Shown here one piece after another: positions 12,474-24,821 of a DNA stretch of 64,000 nucleotides (within the stretch, counting starts at the first letter, position 1; each line of letters starts with the position of its first letter). The stretch is from Setaria digitata. Lineage: Eukaryota; Nematoda; Chromadorea; Rhabditida; Setariidae. A model generated the notes under the pieces. That model had not been told where the DNA came from. It made no database searches and was given only the letters and a program-made list of their open reading frames with translations. The position numbers and the translations under genes were made by a program. The DNA lies in the NCBI GenBank assembly GCA_003640385.1, contig RCAB01000357.1, positions 1 through 64,000 of the forward strand. Reading direction: 5' to 3'.

Positions 12474-13904
12474 AATAATCCTCCGTTCTTCATTGGGACA
12501 ATTCTCGAGACTAGTTATGACAAAGAAATTATTCATTTCTTGATAACTATTTATGAATTTCCATATTGGAAGAGCTCATTAATTTTCCCATTCAAAATCT
12601 TTTTGATATCATTAAAACTTTAACAAATAATATAAATATCGTTTTTTTTTCTGAAACAATTAGAATAATTCATAAACAAATTAATAAATGAATCATTTTT
12701 TTTTAAAATGAAGTTTATAAATATGTATATAAATTAGTGCATTTTATTCTTTCTCTCCTCATCACCATTCTTCATTATTTTTTAAAAATTTTCACCTCTT
12801 TTGTTTCTTTACATTCTAAATTTTTCGCCATTTTCATTTCTTCAAAAGAAAATCCAATTTTTTTTTTATTATAATTAGTCAAAGAAAAAAAAAAAAAAAA
12901 AGAAAACTCCAAGAATCTTTTTGGAAATTTTTGCGACAATTTTAGTTCAAAATGATTCAAATTAATTTTTAAGTCAGTTAATATTTCATTTACACTTGAA
13001 TTAATCATTTTAATGATAGCACCAATGTCGCAGAGTTATTTTTCATCCTGAAGAATACTAATTATTTATGTTTAGCTTCCTTTTTGCAATTTAAATTTGC
13101 CTTATTGAGTAAAAAAAAAAAAATCCTTCAAATATTTAATAATACTGAAACTGAAGGACGGAAAAAATTTTTAAAAATAATTGCTAGCTCATTTAAAATT
13201 CCTTCTTCTCTTTAGCAAGTCATTCCTTCAGAAATGATAAGCAGCTTTTTATTTGCGATAGTAAACGTCGAAAATTAAATTAAATTTCTTTTTTCTGTTA
13301 TTTTCAAAATTGCTCTATTTATAATTCCTGCTCCTCTCTCTCCCTCTCCCTTCCCTCTATCAAATTTTAAAATATTATTCACAATTTTAATTTCACATTT
13401 AAATTAAAGCTGCGACTTGCATTGGCTGAAATGAAAATGTCAGAATGGAGATGAAGTTAGAAATATAATTGCCTGGGCACATTCACAAGAATTGTGTCAC
13501 TTTGGAAGACGGTGAAATTCGATTTTCCATTTGAACTGAATGCCGACGAAGTTTCGTAGCCTAGCCGGAACTAGCAGACATTCAGCCACTGGGCTTCAAG
13601 GCTCTTTACTCATCATCCTCCCCCCCCCCTCCCCCCTCCTCCTCCACTCCTCCCTCTCCTCCTTTAATAGTCTTATATTTATTGCATCTAAGATAGCAAT
13701 CTCACTTTTTTATCCTCTTTCCCCTCTCTCTCTCTCTCTCTCTCTCCCTCTCTCTCTTCCCTTTTCTAGTCATCATTTTGTTACAAAATTAAGCACAATT
13801 TAAAAAAGATTAATAGCTAGAAAGTAGCACATCTCTTTACATTCGTTATAACTATTTTGTTCGAATGAATGATAGCAATATCTTTTTGTTTTTTTTTCTT
13901 TTTT

Positions 13905-14014
13905 TTTTATACCAAAAATATTTGAGACTAAAAGTTTGAGCCAAAACAGTTTGCAAANTCTTTTTATACCAAAAATATTTGAGACTAAAAGTTTGAGCCA
14001 AAACAGTTTGCAAA
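13905..14014. repeat. Single-N join between two copies of about 53 bp
   Basis: The sequence from TTTTATACC to TTTGCAAA before N at 13958 is repeated after it. Same pattern as the join at 12151. Confidence 0.8.
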
Positions 14015-14137
14015 AAAAGAAGAAAGAAACGAAAGAAATTAAAAGATTAAAAAAATTCCGATTACAGAATTAAGTGATAATAAAATTTTGACAATTGATA
14101 AAAGCTTTTTCCCTTTCTCCTCTTTCCATTTTGTTTG

Positions 14138-14138
<1 letters not shown>

Positions 14139-14182
<44 letters not shown>

Positions 14183-14183
14183 N
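14139..14183. repeat. 44-base T-run ending at an N
   Basis: Uninterrupted T-run followed by N at 14183. Its length is probably not reliable, and the N marks where the assembly could not be read through. Confidence 0.85.
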
Positions 14184-14452
14184 TGGTAACATTTCTTTGT
14201 AACATGTACATTATTGATAATTTAGAATCCTTTGATACGACGTGATACGTGATATGTGTATTAATTGAAAGAGTGACATTTTGAAATCATTTACGCGTGA
14301 AACACGTATTAATTGACGGATATATCATGGTAACACGGATAGGATTAGAAGAAGCTTAAATTTATGGATAATAATTGGAATGTTAGAGGATTGCAACATT
14401 CTTCATTTTGACTTCTCTTTGACAAGATGGCAATATCGAATTAGTTTTACTC

Positions 14453-14678
14453 AATCCTTCCAGTCTCGACCGCATCTAATCAACATTCTGAAATCCTTCA
14501 CTTCTTCCATCACAGTTTCCGGAACCAAACTGACGAAAGTTAGCTAATTCTTCTCTGCTNAATCCTTCCAGTCTCGACCGCATCTCGACCGCATCTAATC
14601 AACATTCTGAAATCCTTCACTTCTTCCATCACAGTTTCCGGAACCAAACTGACGAAAGTTAGCTAATTCTTCTCTGCT
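14453..14678. repeat. Single-N join between two copies of 107 and 118 bp
   Basis: 14453-14559 is repeated at 14561-14678. The second copy differs only by an 11-base tandem duplication inside CTCGACCGCAT. N is at 14560. Confidence 0.85.
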
Positions 14679-16415
14679 TTTTTTTTATTTTTTATTTTTA
14701 CTTAACTCATCAAATTTATTGGCGTAAATTTAAATGAAATTTATAATAGTAGAAAGAAAAAGGAAAAAAAAAAAATGAAAATAGTAAGAAATCGAACTAC
14801 GAAATGAAATGAACTATGTAGATATTTTGTTAAATGAAATAACCGAGTTAACTAATTATGGACATATAATAATAATGATTAATAGTATTGGATAATAATA
14901 AATTATTATTAATTAGTATTGGCAGGAATTATTGCTATAAATTATTATTTTAATTAACTTTTATTAAAATATTTCCCTTCCTATTGCTATTGTTGTTGTT
15001 ATTTATTTGCTATTGTTGTCAGTGTCTCTCATCACTATTATCATTATTATAATTTTACTATTATTATGAATCGAAATCTCAATCACAATGCATCTTAGCT
15101 TATTTATCAGGTACTTCTTGATAACAATGATAATACTGATGTTTGCATGATATGACGCCATTTCATACATGATATTTCTTAAGCTTTTCATATTTTTAGG
15201 AGTTTTTTTTCCCCTTTGCATATCACTTTCACAGCAATTAAGCCTTTTTTTTCGCTCTCTCTCTCTCTTTAAGGCTTATTTTTCTTCTTTTTTACGGCTC
15301 ATTTATTTGTTTGTTTTATCATTTATCAGTTATTTTTCCATTTGAAATTTAATTAAATGTTGAAATGCCATTTTAAAATTAATTTGATACATGCTTTCGT
15401 CTTTATTATTAGAGAATAGAATGACTGACAGTGTCTATATGCTTCGCACTATTTTCCTTTTTTTTTTTTTTGATAAGATATATCACCATTTTTTTTTCAT
15501 TTCAGAATATGTTGATAACAAAAAAAAAAAAAAAACGATTGAATAAATAGAATCTAACTAAATTGGGATATTCTATCTTGATGAGAGAGAAAACTGATAA
15601 AAGAAGAGAGTAAAAAAAGAATGAGAAAATAAGGGAGGAGGTAAAAATCTCATTGCATAGGAGGCCCTAAAGAGAGTAGCTGGTACAGGAATGAGCCTAA
15701 CCGATTTCTGGCTTTAATCGATCTTGGCTAGCAAGTAGCTTGCGATATTCCTCTCTTTGCTATAGGCAGCAATCTTTTCTTTAACAAGACAACAAAAAAA
15801 AAAAAAAAAAAAAAAGCGAAGACGAAAAAAAAAAGTTAAGCTTATATCACTTTTCCTTCCTTTAAGCTTAAGCTTTAGCCCTAGACTTAAGTGTTTGTCC
15901 AAAACCTCTTGACCTATTTTCTCTTGCATTTTGTTATACCGTATCCTATATGGTTTACTATCATATTCGTTTTGCCAGCTTGTCCTACTGTTTCATTTGG
16001 ACTCACGGCATTTTTGTCGAAAAGCACAGTACAGTAATTCTATTTGATCGAAGAATTACAGTGTCAATGGGCTAATTTTGCCTTTACCTTTTCCCACAGT
16101 AGTGAAAACATTCAATTTTGGGGTCATTAACCCGGAAGCGTTATCATAAAGTGTGAACTTTAGTGAAATTTTGAAAAAAAAATTGATGCAAATCTGGATT
16201 TCTCTGTTGTTTCCAGCTTTTTTTTCTTTTTTTTTTCGTTAAAAGACTTTTTTCAGTATATTTTTATTCATTTCCATTGTTATTATGGAGCAGAAAATTT
16301 ATTCACATATCTTTTGATGTGTACCATTTTTTGAAGAGCTTTTCAGAGAATTCATGTACCTATGTTCGGAAATTTCGTAATGATACTGCGGGATTCGGGT
16401 TGAATTTTAGTAATA

Positions 16416-17120
16416 ATGGACATTAGTAAATGGAAAAATAAATCAATCAATGTCGGGAAAGGGATGAGAAAGGAGTTGATGGTCGAGAACAGGTTTGGTC
16501 ATCAAGAAAGGAGGAAGAGGAAGGAGTTAATGGTCGAGAACAGGTTTGGTCATCAAGAAGGGAGGAAGAGGAAGGAGGTAATGGTCGAGAACAGGTTTGG
16601 TCATCAAGAAGGGAGGAAGAGGAAGGAGGTAATGGTCGAGAACAGGTTTGGTCATCAAGAAGGGAGGAAGAGGAAGGAGGTAATGGTCGAGAACAGGTTT
16701 GGTCATCAAGAAGGGAGGAAGAGGAAGGAGGTAATGGTCGAGAACAGGTTTGGTCATCAAGAAGGGAGGAAGAGGAAGGAGGTAATGGTCGAGAACAGGT
16801 TTGGTCATCAAGAAGGGAGGAAGAGGAAGGAGGTAATGGTCGAGAACAGGTTTGGTCATCAAGAAGGGAGGAAGAGGAAGGAGGTAATGGTCGAGAACAG
16901 GTTTGGTCATCAAGAAGGGAGGAAGAGGAAGGAGGTAATGGTCGAGAACAGGTTTGGTCATCAAGAAGGGAGGAAGAGGAAGGAGGTAATGGTCGAGAAC
17001 AGGTTTGGTCATCAAGAAGGGAGGAAGAGGAAGGAGGTAATGGTCGAGAACAGGTTTGGTCATCAAGAAGGGAGGAAGAGGAAGGAGGTAATGGTCGAGA
17101 ACAGTATAGTGTCTCCCTAA
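16416..17120 (+). repeat. 51-bp minisatellite, 12 full copies, open as a 17-residue repeat
   Basis: GGTCGAGAACAG recurs every 51 bases from 16481 to 17093. The first one or two units carry substitutions; the rest are essentially identical, as expected of recent homogenisation. 51 is a multiple of three, so the array is open in one plus frame (234 codons from ATG 16416, repeating the basic/acidic unit [12 protein letters not shown] plus RKRKE) and in two minus frames. Openness in several frames and identity at all codon positions argue for a non-coding repeat. The plus strand of each unit is purine-rich (AGGAAGAGGAAGGAGG). Confidence 0.85.
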
Positions 17121-17678
17121 AAAGATATTCAATATTGCGCGTTAGAAATTCATAATTATTTTGCATTAATCTGAAAAATGCCAGAAAAAGTTCATTATCT
17201 GTGATTAAAATTAGGAAAAATAAATAGATAAGTGTTGAGTTATATTTTTGGTGTGATAAAATTGATCAGAACAAAAATGAAATAAATTAGAAACAAGCAT
17301 TTTAAAATCTTCCTAGGTAAATTTGTAATTTGATGCACATTTTCAGACTCTCTTTTATTTTTATTTCTTATACTCTTTTTGTGCAATATTTTAAAATTCC
17401 ATTTTCATCCAAATTTATTTCAGCAAAAAAGCAAATTAAATATGAAAATGCTTTCCTTCTTATTGCATAAATATTTAAATGACTAAATGAGAAAAGTGCC
17501 TCAAAATGAAAAAATTTTGAAATTTAAACTTTTACTGTAATTATCACTTTGAACTGGCATGATAATTAATATGCCATCTACCATCAATGGTTTATGTTCA
17601 AAAAAAAAAAAAAAAGTGAAATACTGCTAAAACTGTCCTCACGTTGTCCATACGCTTACAACGTATTTTGCACGTTAC

Positions 17679-17686
17679 TTACGTCA
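17679..17686. promoter_or_regulatory. CRE/ATF-like site TTACGTCA
   Basis: One TTACGTCA octamer lies among several ACGT cores (17641-17686) about 1.7 kb before the first placed RhoGEF exon. It matches the general bZIP consensus, but a single octamer is weak evidence. Confidence 0.25.
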
Positions 17687-17734
17687 TCTATGCACTGCTT
17701 TTACTTTATTAATTTTTTGCTCATCATCTACTTG

Positions 17735-17883
17735 CTTAGCAGCATTTATATTCTTTAGTGATCATTTTTAGCTGAATGCGGGCGTAAATTATCATCNTTT
17801 TTTCATTTCAAATTGAAAGTACTTAGCAACATTTATATTCTTTAGTGATCATTTTTAGCTGAATGCGGGCGTAAATTATCATC
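17735..17883. repeat. Single-N join between two 62-bp copies
   Basis: 17735-17796 and 17822-17883 differ at one base. N is at 17797, with 24 bases of other sequence before the second copy. Confidence 0.8.
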
Positions 17884-19384
17884 TTCATCTGTTTTTTTTT
17901 TTTTTTTTTTTCAAATTTTACGCTTAGATTACATAGTATGTGATGAAATGAACGAGTCAAAATCATTTGTTTCATACTTTTTCTACATCAATGCCGATAA
18001 ATGTCTGCTATCATTTTTAACACTTTCAAAAACAAAAAGTAGAAAAAATTGATTCTGAAAAATCATGCAATTATTCAATTCTAATACTGTCAACAATATC
18101 TGAGGATTGTAATGCGGAACTTATATTGGAACAACTGCATTTGACTAACAGTGGTAATGAAATGGGAATTAATAATTTAAATAATGATAGTAAGAGCATA
18201 AAATAAGACAGTGATACTGATTGGTTCTTTTTTGATCAAAAAGGAATAGAAAGAGTGAATTTTTAATTGGGAAATTCAACGATACTTACTCGTATTGTCC
18301 TCTTCTTTTTCTTTTTTAAATTCATTCTTTTAATTTCAGGTCAAGAAAGAAATTTCTGAGACTTCCAATCCATCAGATATAAGAATTTACGTGAAGAAGA
18401 CAGTGCAGCATCTTTTTACTTTTCACTATTTGGTTAATTCTATCATTTAAAGGATTATTCGAAGTTATCAACTAATCGATATACACAAAAATATATTTCA
18501 AAATTACGCACTCCAATTTAAATTCCTGTTCAAATCCATTCTTCGAGACACTTCTGATGGAAAATGTGGGATCAGCTGATGCAGGTTATCACTGTTTAAT
18601 GATAAGCGAAATTAATCTGTTATTTTTGCAATTTTACTTTCCCTTACTATTCTTGTTTTGCATTTTGCAATAAACTTTAGTTCATTCAAGAGTTATTGCC
18701 AAGAACAGTGGTTGTAAAATATTTTGAAAGCAAAAAGTTTATTAAAATATGAAATTAATTTAACCATTTTATAGTTCTACTTCTTAATCTTCCTTTTGAA
18801 ACATTCAGAATTAGATTTGGTGAAAATCAAAAAAAAAAAAAAAGAAAATTTGCGCCGGAGAAATTAGTCTAATTAATTTAGCATTTATTATATTTCTTCC
18901 AACATTACTGTTCCTTCAATATTAATTTGGAGGATTTTTTTAGTCATTTCTAAAGAAAAATTCTCCATTTACTCAGCCAACGGCAAGCAAAAATCATTAG
19001 AAAAGAGAAATATTGTTGTAATTGAAGAAACTTAAATACACCTACAACAGGTGGCACTTATCATTATTAATTATATCAATTATTTACTGCGTTATTTCTG
19101 AAATGGTCTTAAATGATCAAAAATGATTTCAATGAAGCATAAGGAAAAAAAAAATATGCATCTAATTTATAGGTATTAATCAAATTTTTCATATTTCGTT
19201 TATAAATTTTATCAAATAATTATAAATCTATCAAATTCTAACATAAATGTAATTTTTCCAGTCTTTTATATTTTCCAAAAAGATTTTTTTTTTTTTCTTA
19301 TAAAATAATTTTTTTCAATATTTTATGTCATTTCTTTAATTTCATTAATTTTTTTTTTTTTTTTCAATTTCATTATTTTTCAAG

Positions 19385-22300
19385 CACCAATAGGAACAGC
19401 ATTACGTTTGGTGAGTCCACCTCGATCGCTCTGGGAATTATCACCAAAAGATCAGCAAACATCTTGCTACGGTAGCTTGACCGCATCGACCTCATCAATC
19501 TGTGCACCAACGGTAGTTCATCGTCACAAATTATTTAGCACACCTGCTTATGAGTATGTTTTTCTACCTTTCTTTCATTTATTTAAAAAAGTTTTCTTCT
19601 TTCTTTCTAACAAAAGAAGAATAACTTTTATGCCACCATTTGTACACAATTTGACTAATTTCATCAGTTTTGTCTTATTTATTTATTGCTTCTGTAATTA
19701 TAAAAAGATAAATTTTTCTTTTAAATTATTAACAAAAAACAAAAGACGAATATTCTTCTTTGTTAGTGTTAGCATGATGATTTAAACATTTGCATAAACA
19801 ATTAATTAATTGATGAATCTTCATCATTGTTATTAAATCAAATTTTTATTAATTTTCTCTTTTATTAATGCATAAGTCTAATTTATATGTGTTTTGGTTG
19901 AATTTTTTTTTTTTTTTTTTAGATATTTCATCATTAAAAACCGAATTAATTAATTTAAATTATTTAACATACAAAATTATCCATGTTTCACCTGGATTTA
20001 AATCTTTTTCTTTTTCATTTTTTTTTTTTTTGTTAAGAAGAGGCCATCGCAAAAACACGTTAACATAGTTTATTTTAGTATAAATTTTAAAGACATCTGA
20101 TGTGATGCATATGAAATGTGCACAATTCGATATAATTATCAATAATTAGTCATTTGGAACGATCAAGAAAGTCAGAAAATTATTTTTTTTTTTAAATTTA
20201 ACTTACTTTTAAACTACGAAAAAAATCACTTTTTCATTTAGGCAGCGGTCAGTTGTTATCAAAGGTAAAAAAAAAAAGTAAAAAATTAATTAAATGATTA
20301 AATGAACAAGTAAATAAATAAACAAGTAATTCTAAGAAAATTACTAAATTCTAATTTACAAAATAATCAAATTTTTTATAAAATACTAATATTTTAAATG
20401 CTAATTTATGCAAAACTATAACAGATTTTTGTAACTTTTAAGTAATTTGAAAAAAAAAAAAGTTGCGTAAAATATGCTGGGGGAATGAGAAATTGATTGA
20501 AAATAAAAAGTGAAAAATTTGAAATATATTAGTTGGTGTCATTTTCGAGAAATTCAAAAAGCAATCGAATTTTACCCTTTGACCCTTCTAATCATTTCAG
20601 TTCTGTAAATTTTTAACGAGACAAATTTAGTTTATCTATAAAGCCTCAAAAAAAAAAAAAAAATAAAAAAAAATAAAAGACAAGAAAGAAAGAAAGTTGT
20701 TGAGAAGTCTTAATTCTATACTGCGAAACAACTTTATATCTTTTCTTTTTTTTTTTTCTCAATAAAACCTGAATTTCAAAAATTTTTTCTTATATTCAAT
20801 TTTTTAATAAAGAAAAGAACAACTTTTTTTAAAATTTAATAAGAACATTTTATTGTCAAAATTTAATAGCTATAGGAAGTTACCGAAATCAGACAGCGGA
20901 AATTTCATGGAAGCACCAAAATTTCATTACGATATGGATTTCGATTTGCGTGCTCTAAAGGAAGCCTTGAAGTCGGCGGAATTTCTGGAAGAATCCGGTT
21001 ATCAGTCGATTCTTGAACGTTCACAGCATAATCAGTACGGTACGGGATGGATTATCAATCAAGATATGAGCGATGTAAGCAGTGATACTGATGATAACTG
21101 GGGTAAGAGAAATCCAATCCTTGGTTTTTTTTTTTCTTTCCTTTTTTTGATAATAATAATTTATTATTTTATTATCTATTTTAAATTTATAATATGGAAA
21201 AAAGCTTTCATTTCCAAACTTATGCAGCATTGAAAATGGAAACTGTTGGTTGACCTTTTTTTTTCTTGTAAATTGTAAATTATTTTTCAATAAATTCATT
21301 TTAATTATTTTAACCTTAATAATCTTTTTGCAAAACATTCTTTCACTTGTCAATTACGTATTACCAACAATTTTATTTATGTCTTTCTAAATCTAAGTTT
21401 AAAAAAAAAAAAAATCACAAATTTCTTAAGTGCCATTTTTCAAATCGTCCCTCTTATAATGTAATTGTCATTTTAATGTCTTTTTTTTTCCATTTTATTC
21501 ATCATTTGAATATCCATAAGATTAGACTATTAAATTTCGGTCAATTTTTTTTTTTTTTGCAGTTTAAGATTAATTAATATATTTGCTTTTTTCTTGTTAT
21601 ATTAAATTCGCTAAATCAATACGATTAAATCTTTAACAATACTAAGAGCAATAATAGTAATTAATACAATAATTAAGATTTAGAAATATTGAAATGGCTG
21701 CAACAATAATAATGATAATAATCCTCATGACGACAGAAAGAGTAGCATTAATGGATCCAGTACTGAGAAAGTAGAGAATAAATAATATCAAAATTAATAT
21801 CACAATTCTCATCCATTCATTCAGTCTAATTCCTCACAATATCACCATCGTCATCGCCAGCATCTTCATTATCACCATTATCATTATCATTATCAGGATA
21901 ATCATCATCATCATGATTATATCAAATCCGTTCAAGAAATCATCACTTCCTCCTCAACCGCTTTGGATCAGTCATTCGACAGTCTATTTTTCACTTTTCT
22001 GATCAATCAGATGATCAGTAATATGTGATACAATGAGTATGCCATTATTTTATTTGGAACAAATTTTAGCATTCTCAACGTGATGATGTATCTTTCGAAT
22101 ATTCTTGCTGGAATCATTTTTGTCTAAATTTACAATTCAATTCAAATTGATTTTTTTAATTCGCACTTGAAAATTTCATATTTTGTAGAGAAATGATTAT
22201 ATTAGATAAGCAAAAAAGGATTGATATGTCTAAGTAGGAGGAGCTGATACTTTGAATGGAAATGTTCTCCTTGACGGATAACTGTCAGGATTTTATTTGT

Positions 22301-24779
22301 GACATTTTTCTGGTTTTAACAGCAGTTTTGCAGATTTCAGTTTAAGTAATTTTAACAAGAAGATAGTCGATTATTTCTGTCTTATCTTTTTTGATAATTT
22401 TAATTTAATGAATTTTGAGACCTGAATTTGCAAGTATTAAAATTTGTATTTTAAATCAAGGAAATGGGAATTAATAATACAAAACCTTTAATTACACAAT
22501 GATTCTAGCCGGTATGAAGATTTAATCTTTGTAAAGAAAATTTAATCTCTAGATTTGAATCTTGATTCAAAGTTTTAGTTATCACAGAAGAAAAATGTAG
22601 TAAAGAGATGTGTAAGAAAACGAATGGAAATTTATAAACAATAATCTGAATTTGATAAATTTAGATGCTTTTGCTTACATTTATTCGCTCATCTTTTTCT
22701 TCTGATTTGACCAGTAAACACATATATACAGTTTTATACCCTTTTAATTTCATTATTTAATTACTGCAACTAATTTAATCATTCGTATTTTTGTAGCATG
22801 TAAACGCTGAAAAAAAAGGAGAGATTTTAAAAAATGATTTTAAATTTAATTGTGATAAAAATCTTTTTTCTTCTTCTGTTGTCATAGCTATTAATAGAAA
22901 ATCGAAAAATCTTCTAAAATTTCAATTCCTTTAACTTTCTTTTTAACACCCTTGAATTTATATTTCTGCAGGACTAAGCTTTTCTAGCAGACATTATTAT
23001 AAATAAAATAATTCTATTTCTGAAAAATTAAATACGAATAAAAAAATTATTGTGGTCAAAGAATATAATGTTGCTCAATTGGCAAGATTTAAATTTTTAA
23101 CAGATATCAGCTAAGTATTTTGATAATTTCAAAATTTTTTTCTAAACTTTGCAGCAATACTACAAAGAAGAATACCAATTTATTTTCCTCATTTAGTTTT
23201 TTTTTTTTTTTTTTGAAGGTTATATTAAATTAATTGACAATTATTAAATTTTCGCTATCATAAATTCATGAAACGATGAAAGTTCATTTTTCATCATTTT
23301 TGATGAAGTTTGCCATTTTTTTTTCAACTTTTTTTAACGGAATTTTACCAAAAAAAAAAAAACCAGCGACATAATAAACAGACCTTTGTTTTTATTTTAT
23401 TTATATGCATTGGTTGCACTTGTCCAGGTGTATATATATATGNCCAGCGACATAATAAACAGACCTTTGTTTTTATTTATATGCATTGGTTGCACTTGTC
23501 CAGGTGTATATATATATATGTGCATTGATTCCATTTAATTATATGTTCAATTATAAAATATAGCCAGTAGTTGTATTTGCATACCATATCAGACTTATCA
23601 ATGGTTGCTGATATCGCTGTTCGGAAAGCTATCACTACTACTCGACCTAATAGCAATATCAGTACTGATAGCGATATCAGTAGTTCAATTGTTGCATCAG
23701 GTACTGATTATGACGCGAGTATTATTAATGCATATAAGATTACGAATTTCAATAATTCTACAGCTGTCATTAACGATCACTGGTTGACACATATTCGTAG
23801 CAGCAAAAATATCTTAGCAACAGTAATAATTATAGTCATTACGATAACCGCTATCGTGCAAATGATATGAATAGTAATAATAATAATCTTTATAAGCAAC
23901 GTAAATCATTATCATTATCATTACCATCCCATACCCAATCATTACCATTATCATTACTATTACCATCATCATCACTGCCATCATTATCCTCATCCTTAAA
24001 TTGTCATCAACAATTATTATCGAAATCATTTCATCCTTTGCCATACCAGTCATTTTATCGTCCCATCAATATGACTTTTCGTGAGTTTTATTTTTCAAAA
24101 ATATCTATCAACTATTAATATTTTATTAGAAAGTGAAATGATATTTTAAAAACAAAAAAGAAAAAAAAAAGAAGTAATTATTGGGCAGATAAAAAATTCA
24201 ACAATTCTATGTGCTTATAAAAGAAAAAAAAACTTTGTTAGATAAGTAGTTTAAAAAAAAAAGTATAATTTCAGTAATAAAAGAAAAATGCTTAAACCTA
24301 ATTTAAAAAAATGATGAGATATTTAAAATAATAATTGAGGAAAAAAAGGAGCAAAACTTTAAAGAAAAGAGAAAAGAAATGTTTTATAAATGTTAAATTT
24401 AATAAAACTTTTTAATTTCTTAGTCTTTTAAAGTATGTAATTTTTCCAGATGGATTTATGGATGTCGGTAATAAACGTGTTAAGATAAAAGAAATGTCGG
24501 ATATTCTGGCATCGAGATTTGCTTTCATGACGGGTAAGTTTTATTTCATTCATTCTTTTCTCTTATTTTCAAGTCATTAGAAAAAGCACTAATTAATAAA
24601 ATTAATCAAGATCAAAAAGGTCAGTAATTATTAAGGTATTTTCACTTCTAAAATTTAAGTTTTCTTTTTTCCACTGTTTTGATAAGTGAATAAAAAACGA
24701 ATGAAAAAGGACTTTGTAACATTCATAATCTAATATTTCCATCGCTGCATTTTATCTTTTTCTTTTTGTCCATTTAGCA

Positions 24780-24821
<42 letters not shown>

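Larger units (their letters stand above)
7700..19384. other. Long intergenic or 5' intronic stretch without a provable gene
   Basis: AT-rich DNA with T-runs, CT microsatellites, single-N joins and a 51-bp minisatellite. Exon-like scraps were noted but not placed. 9112-9205 is a short frame after TATTTCAG ending in TGA. 11259-11322 is an ATG frame with a good donor. 13540-13555 is an ATG frame whose weak donor is the only ATG-led one I found in phase with the first RhoGEF exon. 18340-18450 is 36 codons after TTTAATTTCAG ending in TAA. The promoter and first exon of the RhoGEF probably lie somewhere here. Confidence 0.5.

Noticed and set aside
12775..13008. 77-codon minus-strand frame
   Set aside because: K/F/N-rich with an A/T-run inside; no acceptor or homologue recognised.
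13540..13803. ATG frame continuing into a CT microsatellite
   Set aside because: Only the first five codons with a weak GTAGCC donor would fit the RhoGEF; the rest is proline/serine/leucine from pyrimidine repeats.
16015..16065. Hairpin with GTAATTCT/AGAATTAC arms as a microRNA precursor
   Set aside because: The stem is only about 8-10 perfect pairs with a 10-base loop, too short for a convincing precursor.
16447..17166. 239-codon minus-strand S/P-rich repeat frame over the 51-bp minisatellite
   Set aside because: Shadow of the repeat; unit length divisible by three keeps several frames open at once.
18340..18450. 36-codon frame after TTTAATTTCAG as an upstream RhoGEF exon
   Set aside because: Exon-like acceptor, but none of the GT donors in its open frame gives the phase needed by exon 19385-19553.
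23814..24053. 79-codon minus-strand M/I/V-rich frame
   Set aside because: Antisense shadow of the (ATT/ATC)n-rich RhoGEF exon.
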